Notes: a model not told the origin generated them from the letters alone. A stretch of 64,000 nt of DNA from Azohydromonas caseinilytica (GCF_012927045.1 NZ_JABBFW010000022.1:1-64000), one strand, 5' to 3'. Shown: positions 1 through 9,593, counted from the first letter of the stretch. Numbers and translations are program-made.

Positions 1-97
1 TGGTGGCGGGCCATCGGTTTAGCAACGTCCCGGCGCGAACGCGACATCATCAAAGTCCCGCGCAGTGTGTTCCGCCGCCTGCACGAGGCGGCTTGCT

Positions 98-1246
98 ATG
101 CCGCGTGATGGCCAAAGTCGAGCTGAGCGCATGGCGCCGGAGGGCAGCGGCAGCGAGGCCGCGACAGGCCAAGCGCCCTTCCATCCCGCCGCCCGCGCCC
201 TGCCCCGCCCTGAGCTGCTGTACCGCCAGGCCCTGGCCGGCTACGGCACCGACGCCAACGGGCTGGTGTGCGGCTACCGCTTCATGCCGGGCCAGCCCGG
301 CGTGCCGCTGGGCAGCGAGGAGGCGCTGCCCTGGCTCCAGCGCCCGGCAGGCGAGGCCGGCGAAGGCTTCGTCTGGCTGCACTTCAACCTCTCGCATGCC
401 AAGGCCCTGCCCTGGCTGCGCGCGCATGCCGGGCTGCCGGAAAGCTGGTTCGAGGCGCTGCACGCGCTGGGCTCGCGCTCCACGCGCATCGAGCGCGACG
501 GCCACAACCTGCTGGCCGTGCTCAACGACGTCACTTTCGACTTCTCCTTCGATCCCAACGACGTGGCCACGCTGTGGGTGCACCTGGGGCCGCGGCTGGT
601 GGTGAGCGCGCGGCGCCAGCCGCTGCGCGCGGTGGACCGGCTGCGCGCGGACGTCAACCGCGGCGAGCCCGTCGCCTCCACCGTGGCGTTGCTGGAGCAA
701 CTGCTGGGCGACCAGGCCGACGAGCTGCAGCGCATCCACCGCGCCGCCGCCGACCGCGTGGACGAGATCGAGGACGAGCTGCTGGCGCACCGCGGCCCGC
801 GCCACGCCGGCGAGCTGGCACGGCTGCGGCGGCTGACGGTGCGGCTGCAACGGCTGCTGGCGCCCGAGCCCACCGCGCTGCTGCGCCTGCTGTCAGCGCC
901 GCCGCGCTGGATGTCGGCCGAGGAGCGCGAGCTGCTGCGCCATGCCGGCGAGGATTTCGCCGTGGTGCTGCGCGACGTGCTGGCGCTGCAGGAGCGCATC
1001 AAGCTGCTGCAGGACGAGACCGCCACGCACGTGGCCGAGCAGAACAACCGCAGCCTGTTCACGCTGACCATGGTCACGGTGCTGGCGCTGCCCATCAACC
1101 TGGCCGCGGGCCTGATGGGCATGAACGTGGGCGGCATTCCGCTGGCCGGCCATGGCCACGGCTTCTGGATCATGGTGGCGTTGATCACGGCCTTCACCGC
1201 GGTGCTGGCACTGATGGTGGTGCGCAGGCTCAGGCGCGCGCGTTGA
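98..1246 (+). CDS. zntB: CorA/ZntB-family divalent metal transporter
   Basis: Inner-membrane metal-ion transporter of the CorA superfamily, closest in style to ZntB (zinc). The long N-terminal cytoplasmic part is rich in charged helices, as in the CorA funnel. The last 60 residues hold two membrane segments with the family signature GMN (in the run LMGMNVGG) between them and a basic C-terminal tail. The 382-residue length is a little longer than typical ZntB (about 330). I chose the ATG at 98, which has GAGG about 9 bases upstream; an in-frame GTG at 65 and an ATG at 131 are alternatives. It converges on the CYTH-CHAD gene with a 9-base gap. Family assignment is firm; the ion is inferred. Confidence 0.85.
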   Translation: MPRDGQSRAERMAPEGSGSEAATGQAPFHPAARALPRPELLYRQALAGYGTDANGLVCGYRFMPGQPGVPLGSEEALPWLQRPAGEAGEGFVWLHFNLSHAKALPWLRAHAGLPESWFEALHALGSRSTRIERDGHNLLAVLNDVTFDFSFDPNDVATLWVHLGPRLVVSARRQPLRAVDRLRADVNRGEPVASTVALLEQLLGDQADELQRIHRAAADRVDEIEDELLAHRGPRHAGELARLRRLTVRLQRLLAPEPTALLRLLSAPPRWMSAEERELLRHAGEDFAVVLRDVLALQERIKLLQDETATHVAEQNNRSLFTLTMVTVLALPINLAAGLMGMNVGGIPLAGHGHGFWIMVALITAFTAVLALMVVRRLRRAR

Positions 1247-1255
1247 GGCCTGGCC

Positions 1256-2764
1256 TCAATGCTTGCCCTTCTTCTTCCAGAACCTCGGCGCGTCGGCCAC
1301 CTTGCGCAGCGCGCGCCGGCATTCGCGCGCGGTCTCGCGCTGCTGGGCGCTGAGCCAGCCCACGGCGAACCAGGCCTGCGGCTGGGTGTCCTTGGCGCGA
1401 TTGAAGGCTTCCAGGCCCACGGCATCGTCGTTGTGCAGGCCCAGCGCGTCCTGCGCCGGGCGCAGCGCCTCGACGTAGCGCTCGACCGCGTGCGTGCCGT
1501 ACAGCGAGGACAGGAACTCGCTGAGGTAGCGCAGCCGCTTGAGGCGCTTGCGCACACGGTGCTGGTGCTCGACGCTGAGCTCGGTGAAGCGCTCGCCGTC
1601 GTGCACCACCTGCTTGTGCAGCCGGGCCAGGCGCCGGCGCAGCCCCTTGCGGCAGGCGCCGTCCCGCTTGCAGCCGGGCTGCGGCGGCGGCTCGCTCAGC
1701 GAGAACTCCAGCAGTTCCAGCAGCACGGCCTGGAAGGCGGCGTCGCGCACGGCCGGTCCCGGCTGGTGCACCTCGCCTTCGGGCCTGGGCCACTGCAGCT
1801 CCTCGGGGGCGCCGGCTTCGGCCAGGCGCGACAGCACGGTGCGGCTCACGGCCTCCTGGTCGCGCACCTCGCCCAGGCGCGAGAAGGCCGTGGCCAGCAC
1901 CTCCTGCCGCTCAGGGTCCAGCACCGGGGCCAGCTCGCCGAGCTCGCGCAGCGCGGTGCGCAGCCGGCGCAGGCCCACGCGCGCCTGGTGCACGTGGTCG
2001 GCATCGACGCTGCCCGCGGCGATCTCGCTGGCATTGGGCAGGATCTGCGCCAGGCAGCTCGCCACGATGGCGCGCAGCAGCGCCGGCGGCGACATGGACC
2101 AGTCCAGCGCCGGCACGCCGGCCTTCACCACCGGGCCGTGCGTGTGGCCCGCGGCCAGCAGGGCGCCGCGCTGCGACTTGGAGATGGTGGACAGCCACAG
2201 CCCGTGCGCCGCCACCCAGGGCCGCGCCAGCGCGAACAGGCCTTCCGGAGCGCCGGCCTTGAGCTCCAGCTCCAGCTCGCACACTGGGGCCGTCTGGCCC
2301 TTGGCGTGGACGGAGCCGGCATCGAAAGCCACCTCGACCTGCGCGTCACCGTGGTTCATCAGGCGCGTGCGGCGCTCGATGCGGGTGTGGAACTGCTCGA
2401 CCACCAGCGTGGACAGGTCGTCCAGCGAGCCCCCCAGCGCCGCGGCCAGCGCCCGGCCGGCCGGGCTGTCGCGGTGCCGTGTCACATCGGGCCGGGGCAC
2501 GGCGCGGCCGGCTTCGGCCTCGACCTCCAGCTCGTCCTCCAGGCGCTGCAGCAGGTGGCCGCCATCGCCCTTGAGCGTCTGCTTCCAGCGCCCGTTCTCC
2601 TTGCGCAGCCGCCAGGAGAAGCCATGCGCCGCCAACTGCCCCCCGGCGGTGTCGAAGTAGTGCGCCTCCAGCGCCGTGCGCTGCCAGTGGGCCACGTCCA
2701 GCGCCGCTTCCAGCGCGGCGCGCGCCTCGCCCGGGACCTGCAGCTTCAGTTCGACCTCGTGCAC
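1256..2764 (-). CDS. CYTH and CHAD domain protein (inorganic triphosphatase-like)
   Basis: Two-domain protein of 502 residues. The N-terminal CYTH domain (about 1-200) opens with the ExExK metal-triphosphate signature as EVELK and has the alternating basic/acidic strands of a triphosphate tunnel enzyme. The CHAD domain (about 220-490) is a helical region rich in Arg, His and Lys (for example HQARVGLRRLRT and HRVRKRLKRLR), which in this family binds polyphosphate. E. coli YgiF, with the same layout, hydrolyses tripolyphosphate. The start is GTG at 2764, preceded by AGGAGG seven bases upstream. It lies 73 bases downstream of a histidine phosphatase gene on the same strand and may share its transcript. 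Confidence 0.88.
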   Translation of the reverse strand: MHEVELKLQVPGEARAALEAALDVAHWQRTALEAHYFDTAGGQLAAHGFSWRLRKENGRWKQTLKGDGGHLLQRLEDELEVEAEAGRAVPRPDVTRHRDSPAGRALAAALGGSLDDLSTLVVEQFHTRIERRTRLMNHGDAQVEVAFDAGSVHAKGQTAPVCELELELKAGAPEGLFALARPWVAAHGLWLSTISKSQRGALLAAGHTHGPVVKAGVPALDWSMSPPALLRAIVASCLAQILPNASEIAAGSVDADHVHQARVGLRRLRTALRELGELAPVLDPERQEVLATAFSRLGEVRDQEAVSRTVLSRLAEAGAPEELQWPRPEGEVHQPGPAVRDAAFQAVLLELLEFSLSEPPPQPGCKRDGACRKGLRRRLARLHKQVVHDGERFTELSVEHQHRVRKRLKRLRYLSEFLSSLYGTHAVERYVEALRPAQDALGLHNDDAVGLEAFNRAKDTQPQAWFAVGWLSAQQRETARECRRALRKVADAPRFWKKKGKH

Positions 2765-2837
2765 GCTGATCCTCCTGCTGCGCCGTGACGGCGCCCCGGA
2801 AAAGCCCCTGGTTTGCGGCAGGCCCCTGCCCGCCGCC

Positions 2838-3371
2838 TCAGTGATCGCCGGCCAGCAGCCGCTGCGACAGCTCGGTGAAGCGCCAAGCCGACTCCTGAGG
2901 CTCGAAGACCCACACCAGGTCGTAGCGATCGGCGTCCCAGGCGCGTGGCGCCTGCTCGCCGGCCAGCGCCCGCGCGATGTCGGCCATGGACTGGTGGCGC
3001 CAGGCGATCAGCACAGGACCGTCGCAGGCCCGCACCGCATCGAGCAAGGCGGACGGGTCGCCCTCGGAGCCGAAGCGCGCGTCCACGGGCAGCTTCAGCT
3101 GCTGCGCCAGGGGCTGCAGCGTGCACCACGGGCGCCGGCTCTTGCCCGCGTCGGTGGCGGCAAACAGCGCCGCGGGCCGGGCCAGCGGCGGCCGTGACGG
3201 CCAGCCGGTTGCGGGCGCAAACAGGTGCACCAGCGCACCCGCGCGCTGCCAGCCGCGCACCGACAGCGCGTCGTTATCGGGGTGGCCGCGCTCGTCCACG
3301 CCGCGGATGTCCGCGTAGGCATCGGGCTCCTCGGCATGGCGGATCAACTGGATGCAGGGTGGCATGGGCAT
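2838..3371 (-). CDS. Histidine phosphatase family protein
   Basis: Phosphoglycerate-mutase-like phosphatase. The catalytic RHG-type motif appears near the N-terminus as LIRHAEEP (phospho-accepting His) and the second catalytic His appears in VLIAWRHQSM. I chose the ATG at 3371, ten residues before the motif; the frame stays open to 3476, but that extension is Arg-rich and looks non-coding. The product is about 177 residues, between SixA (about 160) and larger members. Substrate unknown. It sits upstream of the CYTH-CHAD gene on the same strand and is divergent from the chemoreceptor at 3700, so the roughly 330 bases between them should carry both promoters. Confidence 0.78.
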   Translation of the reverse strand: MPMPPCIQLIRHAEEPDAYADIRGVDERGHPDNDALSVRGWQRAGALVHLFAPATGWPSRPPLARPAALFAATDAGKSRRPWCTLQPLAQQLKLPVDARFGSEGDPSALLDAVRACDGPVLIAWRHQSMADIARALAGEQAPRAWDADRYDLVWVFEPQESAWRFTELSQRLLAGDH

Positions 3372-3699
3372 GGCCCCCGGGGTGTGGCAAGCGTCGCGCC
3401 TGGAGCCGTCCCGCCGCCGGGGCCGCAGCGCCAGGACTGCCATTGATAGCGGCCCTTCGTGACTGCTCTGTGACATCCCCGGAAGGCCTTGTGGTTCGTA
3501 ACGACATGTGATGGAAGTGTCCGGGTTTGCCCGAACATTGCGGCCGATGCGAAGGCAACGGTGGCGCCGACTCCTGCTGCCGGCCGGTCATGGCGACCGG
3601 TCCGTGGCCGACCTCACCACGCCGGCCAGGGCGCCTTCCAGGCGCGCGGGCGTGATGTTCCGCACCGGCCCGCGGTGCTCGTGTACCCCGACTCGATCC

Positions 3700-5250
3700 A
3701 TGAACGCTTTATTCCGCACCTCCATCCGCGCCCGCCTTATCGCCGGTGCCGCCGCTTCCACGCTGACGTTGCTGGTCGTGGGCTCCGCCGCGACCTTGGC
3801 ACTGCGCGACGTGAACCGGGAATTCACGGACTTCACGGACACGGAGTTCGTGGCCCAGGCCGACGTGGCCGGGCTGCGCCAGCATGTGGGCGACATGCTG
3901 CGCTTCGAGAGCGAGGCGCTGATCAACATCGACGACGTGGCGGTGGCCAAGGCTGCGCAGGCGCATTGGCGCGAGGCGCTGGGCGAGGCGCGCAAGAGCC
4001 TGCCGCAACTGCGCAACGGGGGCGACGCAGCCGACGTGGACCGGCTGGAGGCGCTGCTCGGCGCCTACGAGAGCGCGGCCGGCGCGGTGATCCAGGACAC
4101 CCTCAACGGCCGCATCGTCACCGCCACCGAGGCTTTCCAGACGCTGTCCGGTGCGCATGAGCACAGCGCCGCCATCGCGCAGGTCGTGGGCAAGGTGTCC
4201 TCGGCGGTGGTGGCCCGGGGCGAGGCGCGCCGCAGCGAGACGCTGGCGCGCTCGCAGGCCTGGCTGCTGGCCATCTTCGGCATCAGCGCGGCGGCGGTGG
4301 CGGTCTTCGTCGTGATGGCGTGGCTGTCGGTGCGGGCCGTGGGCCGGCCGCTGGCGCGCGCCGTGGCCGAGGCGCGGCGCATGGCCCAAGGCGACCTCTC
4401 GCACCACATCCAGCCCTCGGGCCCGCAGGAATGCGCCGACCTGCTGCAGGCCATGGCCACCATGCAGGCGAGCCTGCGCGAGATGCTGCACCACATGCAG
4501 CACTCCAGCCACGCGGTGGCCACGGCCAGCGCGCAGATCGCCGCCGGCAATGGCGACCTGTCGCTGCGCACCGACCGCACCGCGGCCGAGCTGCAGCGCA
4601 CCGCCTCGGAGATGCAGCTGCTGGCCCGCAGCGTGGCCGCGACCGAGACCACGGCCAGCACCGTGACCGGCCTGGCCCACTCCGCCACCCGGGCCGCCGA
4701 GGACGGCAACCAGGCCGTGGCCGCCGTGGCCCACGCCATGGAGCAGCTCGACCGCAGCGCCGGCCGCATCAGCGAGATCACGACCACCATTCACCAGATC
4801 GCGCTGCAGACGCGGCTGCTGGCGCTCAATGCCGCGGTGGAAGCCGCGCGCGCCGGGGTGCAGGGCCGGGGCTTCTCGGTGGTGGCGCAGGAGGTGGGCG
4901 AGCTGGCCGCGCGCGCGTCCCGCGCCTCGGACGAGATCGCCGCGCTGGTGGGCGAGTCGGTGGAGCACATCGGCCAGGGCACCCAGGCCGCGCGCGACGC
5001 CGGGGCCCGCATGGAACGCATCATCGGCTCGGTGCGCGAGGTGGCCGCCGCCATGAAGACGCTGCAGCAGGCCGCCGCCGGCCAGAGCGGCCAGATCCTG
5101 GAGCTCAGCGGCAACGTCAACGACGTGGAGGAAAGCACCGCGCAGAACGCGGCGCTGGTGCAGCAGTCGGCCTCGACCTCGGAGACGCTGCGCGAGCAGG
5201 CGCAGCGGCTGGAAGGCATCGCCCGGCGTTTTCAGCTGGCGGCGGCCTGA
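3700..5250 (+). CDS. Methyl-accepting chemotaxis protein
   Basis: Chemoreceptor of 516 residues. Membrane segment 1 is at about residues 11-35, followed by a helical periplasmic sensor of about 150 residues resembling a four-helix bundle, membrane segment 2 at about 187-211, a HAMP linker at about 212-265 and a cytoplasmic signalling domain. The CheA/CheW-contact hairpin is recognisable ([14 protein letters not shown] followed by [11 protein letters not shown]), but the usual QTN before it reads QTR, a departure from the highly conserved consensus. There is no C-terminal pentapeptide for CheR/CheB tethering. The frame is open from 3508; the ATG at 3700 is chosen because it directly precedes a normal signal-anchor. 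Confidence 0.9.
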   Translation: MNALFRTSIRARLIAGAAASTLTLLVVGSAATLALRDVNREFTDFTDTEFVAQADVAGLRQHVGDMLRFESEALINIDDVAVAKAAQAHWREALGEARKSLPQLRNGGDAADVDRLEALLGAYESAAGAVIQDTLNGRIVTATEAFQTLSGAHEHSAAIAQVVGKVSSAVVARGEARRSETLARSQAWLLAIFGISAAAVAVFVVMAWLSVRAVGRPLARAVAEARRMAQGDLSHHIQPSGPQECADLLQAMATMQASLREMLHHMQHSSHAVATASAQIAAGNGDLSLRTDRTAAELQRTASEMQLLARSVAATETTASTVTGLAHSATRAAEDGNQAVAAVAHAMEQLDRSAGRISEITTTIHQIALQTRLLALNAAVEAARAGVQGRGFSVVAQEVGELAARASRASDEIAALVGESVEHIGQGTQAARDAGARMERIIGSVREVAAAMKTLQQAAAGQSGQILELSGNVNDVEESTAQNAALVQQSASTSETLREQAQRLEGIARRFQLAAA

Positions 5251-5280
5251 GCCGACCGTCTGACCGGGATTGCCGTCGTC

Positions 5281-5356
5281 CCGTCATGCCCGCCCCTGCG
5301 GCAGCAGGGGCGGGCCAAGCGCGGACATCCCTGCTTGGCTGTCCGCCATGACGGCG
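5281..5356. repeat. Nested palindromic element after the chemoreceptor gene
   Basis: A compact structured element 30 bases after the chemoreceptor stop. A perfect 12-base stem GCCCGCCCCTGC / GCAGGGGCGGGC with a 4-base loop occupies 5288-5315. It is followed by a 7-base stem GCGGACA…TGTCCGC, and the whole is enclosed by the near-complementary arms CCGTCATGCC (5281) and GCCATGACGG. There is no T-run, so it is not a classical terminator. It looks like a REP-type intergenic repeat, though only one copy is seen here. Confidence 0.5.
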
Positions 5357-5387
5357 GCTTGCGGCCGCTGGTGGCGCCGCCGCCCGC

Positions 5388-6881
5388 GTGGCGGCATGGC
5401 ATCTGCTCACCCCCGCCCTGGGGACGCCCGGCCCGCGGGCCGCGGCGGCCCGGTGTCCCGGCGGGCTCGGCCCGCCAGGATGGGTTCGAGGCTGCAACCG
5501 GAGTCCCGCCATCGATACCTCCACCGACACATCCGCCCGCACCGCCCGGGCCGGCCACGACGCGCACCCCCCGCACCGCATCGTCATCGTCGGCGGCGGC
5601 GCCGGCGGCCTGGAGCTGGCCACGCGGCTGGGCGACACGCTGGGCAAGCGCGGGCTGGCCCAGGTCACGCTCATCGAGAAGGCGCGCACCCACTTCTGGA
5701 AGCCGCACCTGCACGAGATTGCCGCCGGCACCGTGGACCTGCACACCCACGCCGTGGACTACCTGGCGCAGTCGCACTGGCACTGCTTCCGCTACCGCAT
5801 CGGCGAGATGACGGGGCTGGACCGCACGCGGCGCGAGGTGCACGTGGCGCCCTACATCGACTTCGACGAGGGCGAGCAGGTCACGGCGGAGCGCATCTTT
5901 CCCTACGACACGCTGGTCATCGCCGTGGGCAGCCTCAACAACGACTTCGGCACGCCCGGGGTGCAGGAGCACGCGCTGCTGCTGGAGACGCCGGCGCAGG
6001 CCGAGCGCTTCCACCGCCGCCTGGTCAACGCCTGCCTGCGCGCGCACGCGCAGGCGGCGCCGTTGCGGCCCGAGCAGCTGCACGTGGCGATCATCGGCGC
6101 CGGTGCCACCGGGGTGGAGCTGGCCGCCGAGCTGCACCACACCACGCGCACGCTGGTGTCCTACGGGCTGGACCGCATCGACCCCGAGCGCGACATCCGC
6201 ATCAACCTGGTCGAGGCCGGCCCGCGCATCCTGGCGGCGCTGCCGGAGCGCATGTCGGTGTCGGCGCGGCAGCTGCTGGAAAAGCTGCACGTGCGCGTGC
6301 GCACCAACGCCAAGGTCACGGCCGTGACGCCCAACGGCGTGCAGCTCGCCAGCGGCGAAACCATCCCGGCGGAGCTCGTCGTCTGGGCCGCGGGCGTGAA
6401 GGCGCCGGACTTCCTCTCCCGCCTCGACGGGCTGGAGGTGAACCGCATCAACCAGCTGCGCGCGCGTCCCACGCTGCAGACCACGCTGGATGACACCGTC
6501 TTCGCCATCGGCGACTGCGCCGAGGTGCCCTGGCTGGGCCACGAGGGCAAGACCGTGCCGCCGCGCGCGCAGGCGGCGCACCAGCAGGCCGCGCATCTGG
6601 TCAAGCAGATGCGCCGGCGCCTGCGCGGCCAGCCGCTGCAGCCCTGGCGCTACCGCGACTTCGGCTCGCTGGTGTCGCTGGGCACCTACACCACGGTGGG
6701 CAACCTCATGGGCCAGCTCGTGGGCGGCAACTTCTGGATCGAGGGCCTGTTCGCGCGCTGGATGTACCAGTCGCTCTACAAGATGCACGAGCTGGCGCTG
6801 CACGGCCTGTGGAAGACCTCGCTCGGCACCGCCTCGCGCTTCCTGGCGCGGCGCACGGTGCCGCGCGTGAAGCTGCATTGA
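5388..6881 (+). CDS. ndh: Type II NADH dehydrogenase (NAD(P)/FAD oxidoreductase)
   Basis: Membrane-associated flavoprotein that passes electrons from NADH to quinone without proton pumping. The FAD dinucleotide fold IVIVGGGAGGLELA and the NADH fold VAIIGAGATGVELAAEL are both present, plus the late FAD-binding motif VFAIGDCAEVPW. The C-terminus has the amphipathic, Trp/Tyr-rich stretch typical of NDH-2 membrane attachment. The start is a problem: the only canonical codon in frame before the FAD fold is GTG at 5388, giving an implausible Pro/Gly/Arg-rich leader that spans a GC hairpin (5460-5476). An ATC at 5511 with GGAG seven bases upstream would give a normal N-terminus. It converges on glucokinase, 19 bases away. 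Confidence 0.88.
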   Translation: MAAWHLLTPALGTPGPRAAAARCPGGLGPPGWVRGCNRSPAIDTSTDTSARTARAGHDAHPPHRIVIVGGGAGGLELATRLGDTLGKRGLAQVTLIEKARTHFWKPHLHEIAAGTVDLHTHAVDYLAQSHWHCFRYRIGEMTGLDRTRREVHVAPYIDFDEGEQVTAERIFPYDTLVIAVGSLNNDFGTPGVQEHALLLETPAQAERFHRRLVNACLRAHAQAAPLRPEQLHVAIIGAGATGVELAAELHHTTRTLVSYGLDRIDPERDIRINLVEAGPRILAALPERMSVSARQLLEKLHVRVRTNAKVTAVTPNGVQLASGETIPAELVVWAAGVKAPDFLSRLDGLEVNRINQLRARPTLQTTLDDTVFAIGDCAEVPWLGHEGKTVPPRAQAAHQQAAHLVKQMRRRLRGQPLQPWRYRDFGSLVSLGTYTTVGNLMGQLVGGNFWIEGLFARWMYQSLYKMHELALHGLWKTSLGTASRFLARRTVPRVKLH

Positions 6882-6900
6882 GCGGCGGGCGCGGCCCCGT

Positions 6901-7956
6901 TCAGTCCTTGTCCGGCCCCGCCTCGCCGGGCTGCACGCCCAGCGCGATGGCCGCGCCCAGCAGCGCCGGCTGCTCGGCCCGGATCAGGTACGTCGGCACG
7001 CGTTGCAGGTACGGCGCGAAGCGGCCCTTGGCCTCGAAGCTGCGGCGCAGCGGCGAGCGCTCCAGCAGGTAATCGGCACCGATGCGGCCCAGGATGCCGC
7101 CGCCGAAGTACACCCCGCCGCGCGCGCCCAGCGTCAGCGCCAGGTTGCCCGCGACGTTGCCCAGCAGGCTGCAGAAGCTCAGCAGGGCCTCCTCGCATTG
7201 CGCGTCCGCGCGCGCCAGGGCGCGAGCGCACACCTCGGCGGCGGCCAGCGGCTGCGGCGCCACGCCGTCGAGCCGGGCGATGGCGCGGTACAGGTTCTCC
7301 AGCCCCATGCCCGACACCAGCCGTTCGGCCGACACATGCGCGTGCTCCGTCCACAGCACGCGCAGGATGTCCGCCTCGCGCTCGTTGCCGGGCGCGACGC
7401 TGACATGGCCTCCCTCCCCGGCGATGGCAACCCACTCGCCGCCGCGCGAGCGCACCAGCGAGGACACGCCCAGCCCGGTGCCGGGACCGAGCAGCGCGCA
7501 AGGCGCGCCGGCCACGGGCGCGCCGCCGCCCAGGTGCAGCAGGTCCGGCGGCTGGAAGGCCGGCACCGCGTAGGCCATGGCTTCCCAGTCGTTGAGCATC
7601 AGCAGCCGCTGCAGGCCCAGGCGGCGCCGCGTCGCTTCGACGGAGAACTGCCAGCGGTTGTTGGTCATGCGCAGCTCGTCGCCCTCGATGGCGCAGGCGA
7701 TGGCGATGGCCGCCTCGACCGGCCGGGCCCCGACGGCTTGCAGGTAGGCCGCCACGGCCGAGGCCAGGTCGGGATACGCGCCGGTGGACAGTGTGTGCTG
7801 CGCCGCCGGCCGGCCCTGCGGCCCCCGGACCAGCGCGAAGCGCGCATGCGTGCCGCCGATGTCGCCGACGAGGCGCAGGGCAGTGGGGTCGGACAGCGGG
7901 GCGGGCTGGGCCGCCGCGGCGGCCTCGGGCTGCGGGGCCGGGGGCAGGTGGTGCAT
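6901..7956 (-). CDS. glk: Glucokinase
   Basis: Cytoplasmic kinase converting glucose to glucose-6-phosphate with ATP. The ATP-binding phosphate-1 motif GDIGGTHARFAL is near residue 30. The glucose-binding region LNDWEAMAYA, the GPGTGLGVS motif and the EGGHVS motif follow, all in the order of bacterial Glk. With the ATG at 7956 the product has 351 residues, slightly longer than E. coli Glk (321) because of an Ala/Pro-rich leader; a TTG at 8001 is an alternative. It is the last gene of a minus-strand set (response regulator, sensor kinase, glk) that diverges from the glucose transporter genes, so phosphorylation is placed with uptake. A 19-base palindrome lies just upstream. Confidence 0.93.
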   Translation of the reverse strand: MHHLPPAPQPEAAAAAQPAPLSDPTALRLVGDIGGTHARFALVRGPQGRPAAQHTLSTGAYPDLASAVAAYLQAVGARPVEAAIAIACAIEGDELRMTNNRWQFSVEATRRRLGLQRLLMLNDWEAMAYAVPAFQPPDLLHLGGGAPVAGAPCALLGPGTGLGVSSLVRSRGGEWVAIAGEGGHVSVAPGNEREADILRVLWTEHAHVSAERLVSGMGLENLYRAIARLDGVAPQPLAAAEVCARALARADAQCEEALLSFCSLLGNVAGNLALTLGARGGVYFGGGILGRIGADYLLERSPLRRSFEAKGRFAPYLQRVPTYLIRAEQPALLGAAIALGVQPGEAGPDKD

Positions 7957-8005
7957 CGGAACGGGGCCGCACTCGCACGCGGCAGCATGACAGTGATGCA
8001 ATGAG

Positions 8006-8024
8006 TATTAATGAGTCATTAATA
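8006..8024. promoter_or_regulatory. 19-base palindrome upstream of glk (operator candidate)
   Basis: Perfect palindrome TATTAATGA-g-TCATTAATA in an AT-rich island between the sensor kinase stop and the glk start. The half-site TATTAATG recurs as an inverted repeat at 10395-10423 in front of the transporter operon. A second small palindrome, CGGGTTAAACCCG, follows at 8033-8045. Its position suggests separate regulation of glk, perhaps by the adjacent response regulator; this is inference. Confidence 0.55.
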
Positions 8025-8071
8025 AATGAACACGGGTTAAACCCGCAGCGCCGGCATCGGCGGGAGCGCTT

Positions 8072-9553
8072 TCAGGCCGCAGCAGCCAGATCCAGCGGCA
8101 GCCGCAGCACCACGCGCAGCCCGCCCGCGGCGCCGTCCTCCAGGCTGGCCGTGCCGGCGTGGCGCTCCACGATCTCCCTGACGATGGCCAGGCCCAGGCC
8201 GCAGCCGTCGCCGCCGTGCGTGCCGCGCACGAAGCGCTCGAAGACGCGCTCGCGCTCCGTCACGGGGATGCCGGGGCCGTTGTCTTCCACCTCCACCACG
8301 GCCTGCATGCCTTCGCGCCGTGCGCGCAGCGTCACTTCGGCGCCGCGGCCGGCGTAGCGGATGGCGTTGTCGATCAGGTTGCTCAGCGCCTCGCGCAGCA
8401 GCAGCCCGTTGGCGCGCACCGGCACGGTACCGGCGTCCCCTTCGGCCTCACTCTCGTCCAGGCCCAGGTCCACGCCGGCGCGCAGCGCGCGCGGGACCAT
8501 CTCGGCGGTGAGCTCGCGCGCGAGCTGGCGCAGGTCCACGGGGCTGCGATCCTGCACCAGGGCCGATTCGGGCTCGGCGCGCGCCAGCGTCAGCAGTTGG
8601 TTGACCAGGTGCGCGCTGCGCGTGGCGCTCTGGTGTACGCGCTCGAGCCGCGCGCGCAGCTCGGCATCGGCGCAGCCCTGCAGCGCCAGCTCGGTCTGGC
8701 TCTTGAGCCCGGCCAGCGGCGTGCGCAGCTGGTGGGCGGCGTCGCCGATGAAGCGTTTCTGCGCCGCCACGTTGCGCCGCGCCGCGCCCAGCAGCTCGTT
8801 GAGCGCGCGCGCCAGCGACTGCAGCTCGCGCGGCGCCTGCTCGATGTGCAGCGGCGCCAGGTCGGTGGGCGCGCGGTTCTCCACCTCGCGCCGCAGCCGC
8901 GCCAGCGGCGCCAGGCCGGCGCGGATGCCGGCCCACACGATCATGGTCATCAGCACGATCAGCCCGGACAGCGGCAGCAGCGTGTCCACCAGGATGCCGC
9001 GCGCCAGCTCCTCGCGGTTGGCGCTGCTGCGCGCCACCTGCACCAGCAGCAGCTGGCGCGCACTGTCCGCGCCGCCGTAGGCGAGGTACAGCGCCGCCAC
9101 GCGCACGCGCTGCTGCCGCGGCAGCTCCTGGTCCGCCTCGGCGACGGCCATGCTGCCGTCGTAGAAGTACGGCACGTTCAGCCGCGGCTGCGCGATGGCC
9201 GGCGGCGGCGGCAGCGTGCGGCTGCCCAGGATGAACCGGCCCGGCGGCGTGCTGACCATGTAGTAGAGCCGATCCTCGGGGTCGGCCTCCAGCACGTCCT
9301 GCGCGGCGCGCGGGAAGTCGATGAGCAGGCCGCTCTCCAACGGCTTGATCTGCCGCGCCAGCGCGCGCGAGGCCTGCGACAGGCTGTCGTCGATGGCGCG
9401 GTTGGCGTAGCCGGCGGCCAGGCGGTAGGTGGCGAAGCCCCCGGCCAGCCACAGCACCAGCTGGGGCAGCAGCAGCCACAGCAGCAGCTGGCGCTGCAGC
9501 GACAGGCCGCCGGCGCCCACGCCGCGCAGCATCCGGGTCAGGCGGGACGGCAC
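8072..9553 (-). CDS. Sensor histidine kinase (TctE/QseC type)
   Basis: Membrane sensor kinase of 493 residues. Membrane segment 1 (about 22-42) is followed by a periplasmic domain of about 145 residues resembling the 2CSK_N domain of TctE-type kinases, then segment 2 (about 187-208), a HAMP-like linker, a DHp domain with the phospho-acceptor His274 in GDAAHQLRTPL, and a HATPase domain (N-box NLIDNAIRYAG, G1 EDNGPGI, G2 GCGLGLAI). The start is GTG at 9553; an ATG at 9532 is possible. It begins 40 bases after the response regulator gene, and its neighbours are glucose uptake and glucokinase genes, so it probably senses glucose or another sugar, as the Pseudomonas GltS/GtrS system does. Confidence 0.9.
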   Translation of the reverse strand: MPSRLTRMLRGVGAGGLSLQRQLLLWLLLPQLVLWLAGGFATYRLAAGYANRAIDDSLSQASRALARQIKPLESGLLIDFPRAAQDVLEADPEDRLYYMVSTPPGRFILGSRTLPPPPAIAQPRLNVPYFYDGSMAVAEADQELPRQQRVRVAALYLAYGGADSARQLLLVQVARSSANREELARGILVDTLLPLSGLIVLMTMIVWAGIRAGLAPLARLRREVENRAPTDLAPLHIEQAPRELQSLARALNELLGAARRNVAAQKRFIGDAAHQLRTPLAGLKSQTELALQGCADAELRARLERVHQSATRSAHLVNQLLTLARAEPESALVQDRSPVDLRQLARELTAEMVPRALRAGVDLGLDESEAEGDAGTVPVRANGLLLREALSNLIDNAIRYAGRGAEVTLRARREGMQAVVEVEDNGPGIPVTERERVFERFVRGTHGGDGCGLGLAIVREIVERHAGTASLEDGAAGGLRVVLRLPLDLAAAA

Positions 9554-9593
9554 CCTGGCGCTCCGGCGCGGCTCACGTGGCGCGGGCGGGGCC

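Noticed and set aside
1-97. Possible end of an upstream gene at the window start
   Set aside because: No recognisable motif or stop-codon context supports a gene end in these bases.
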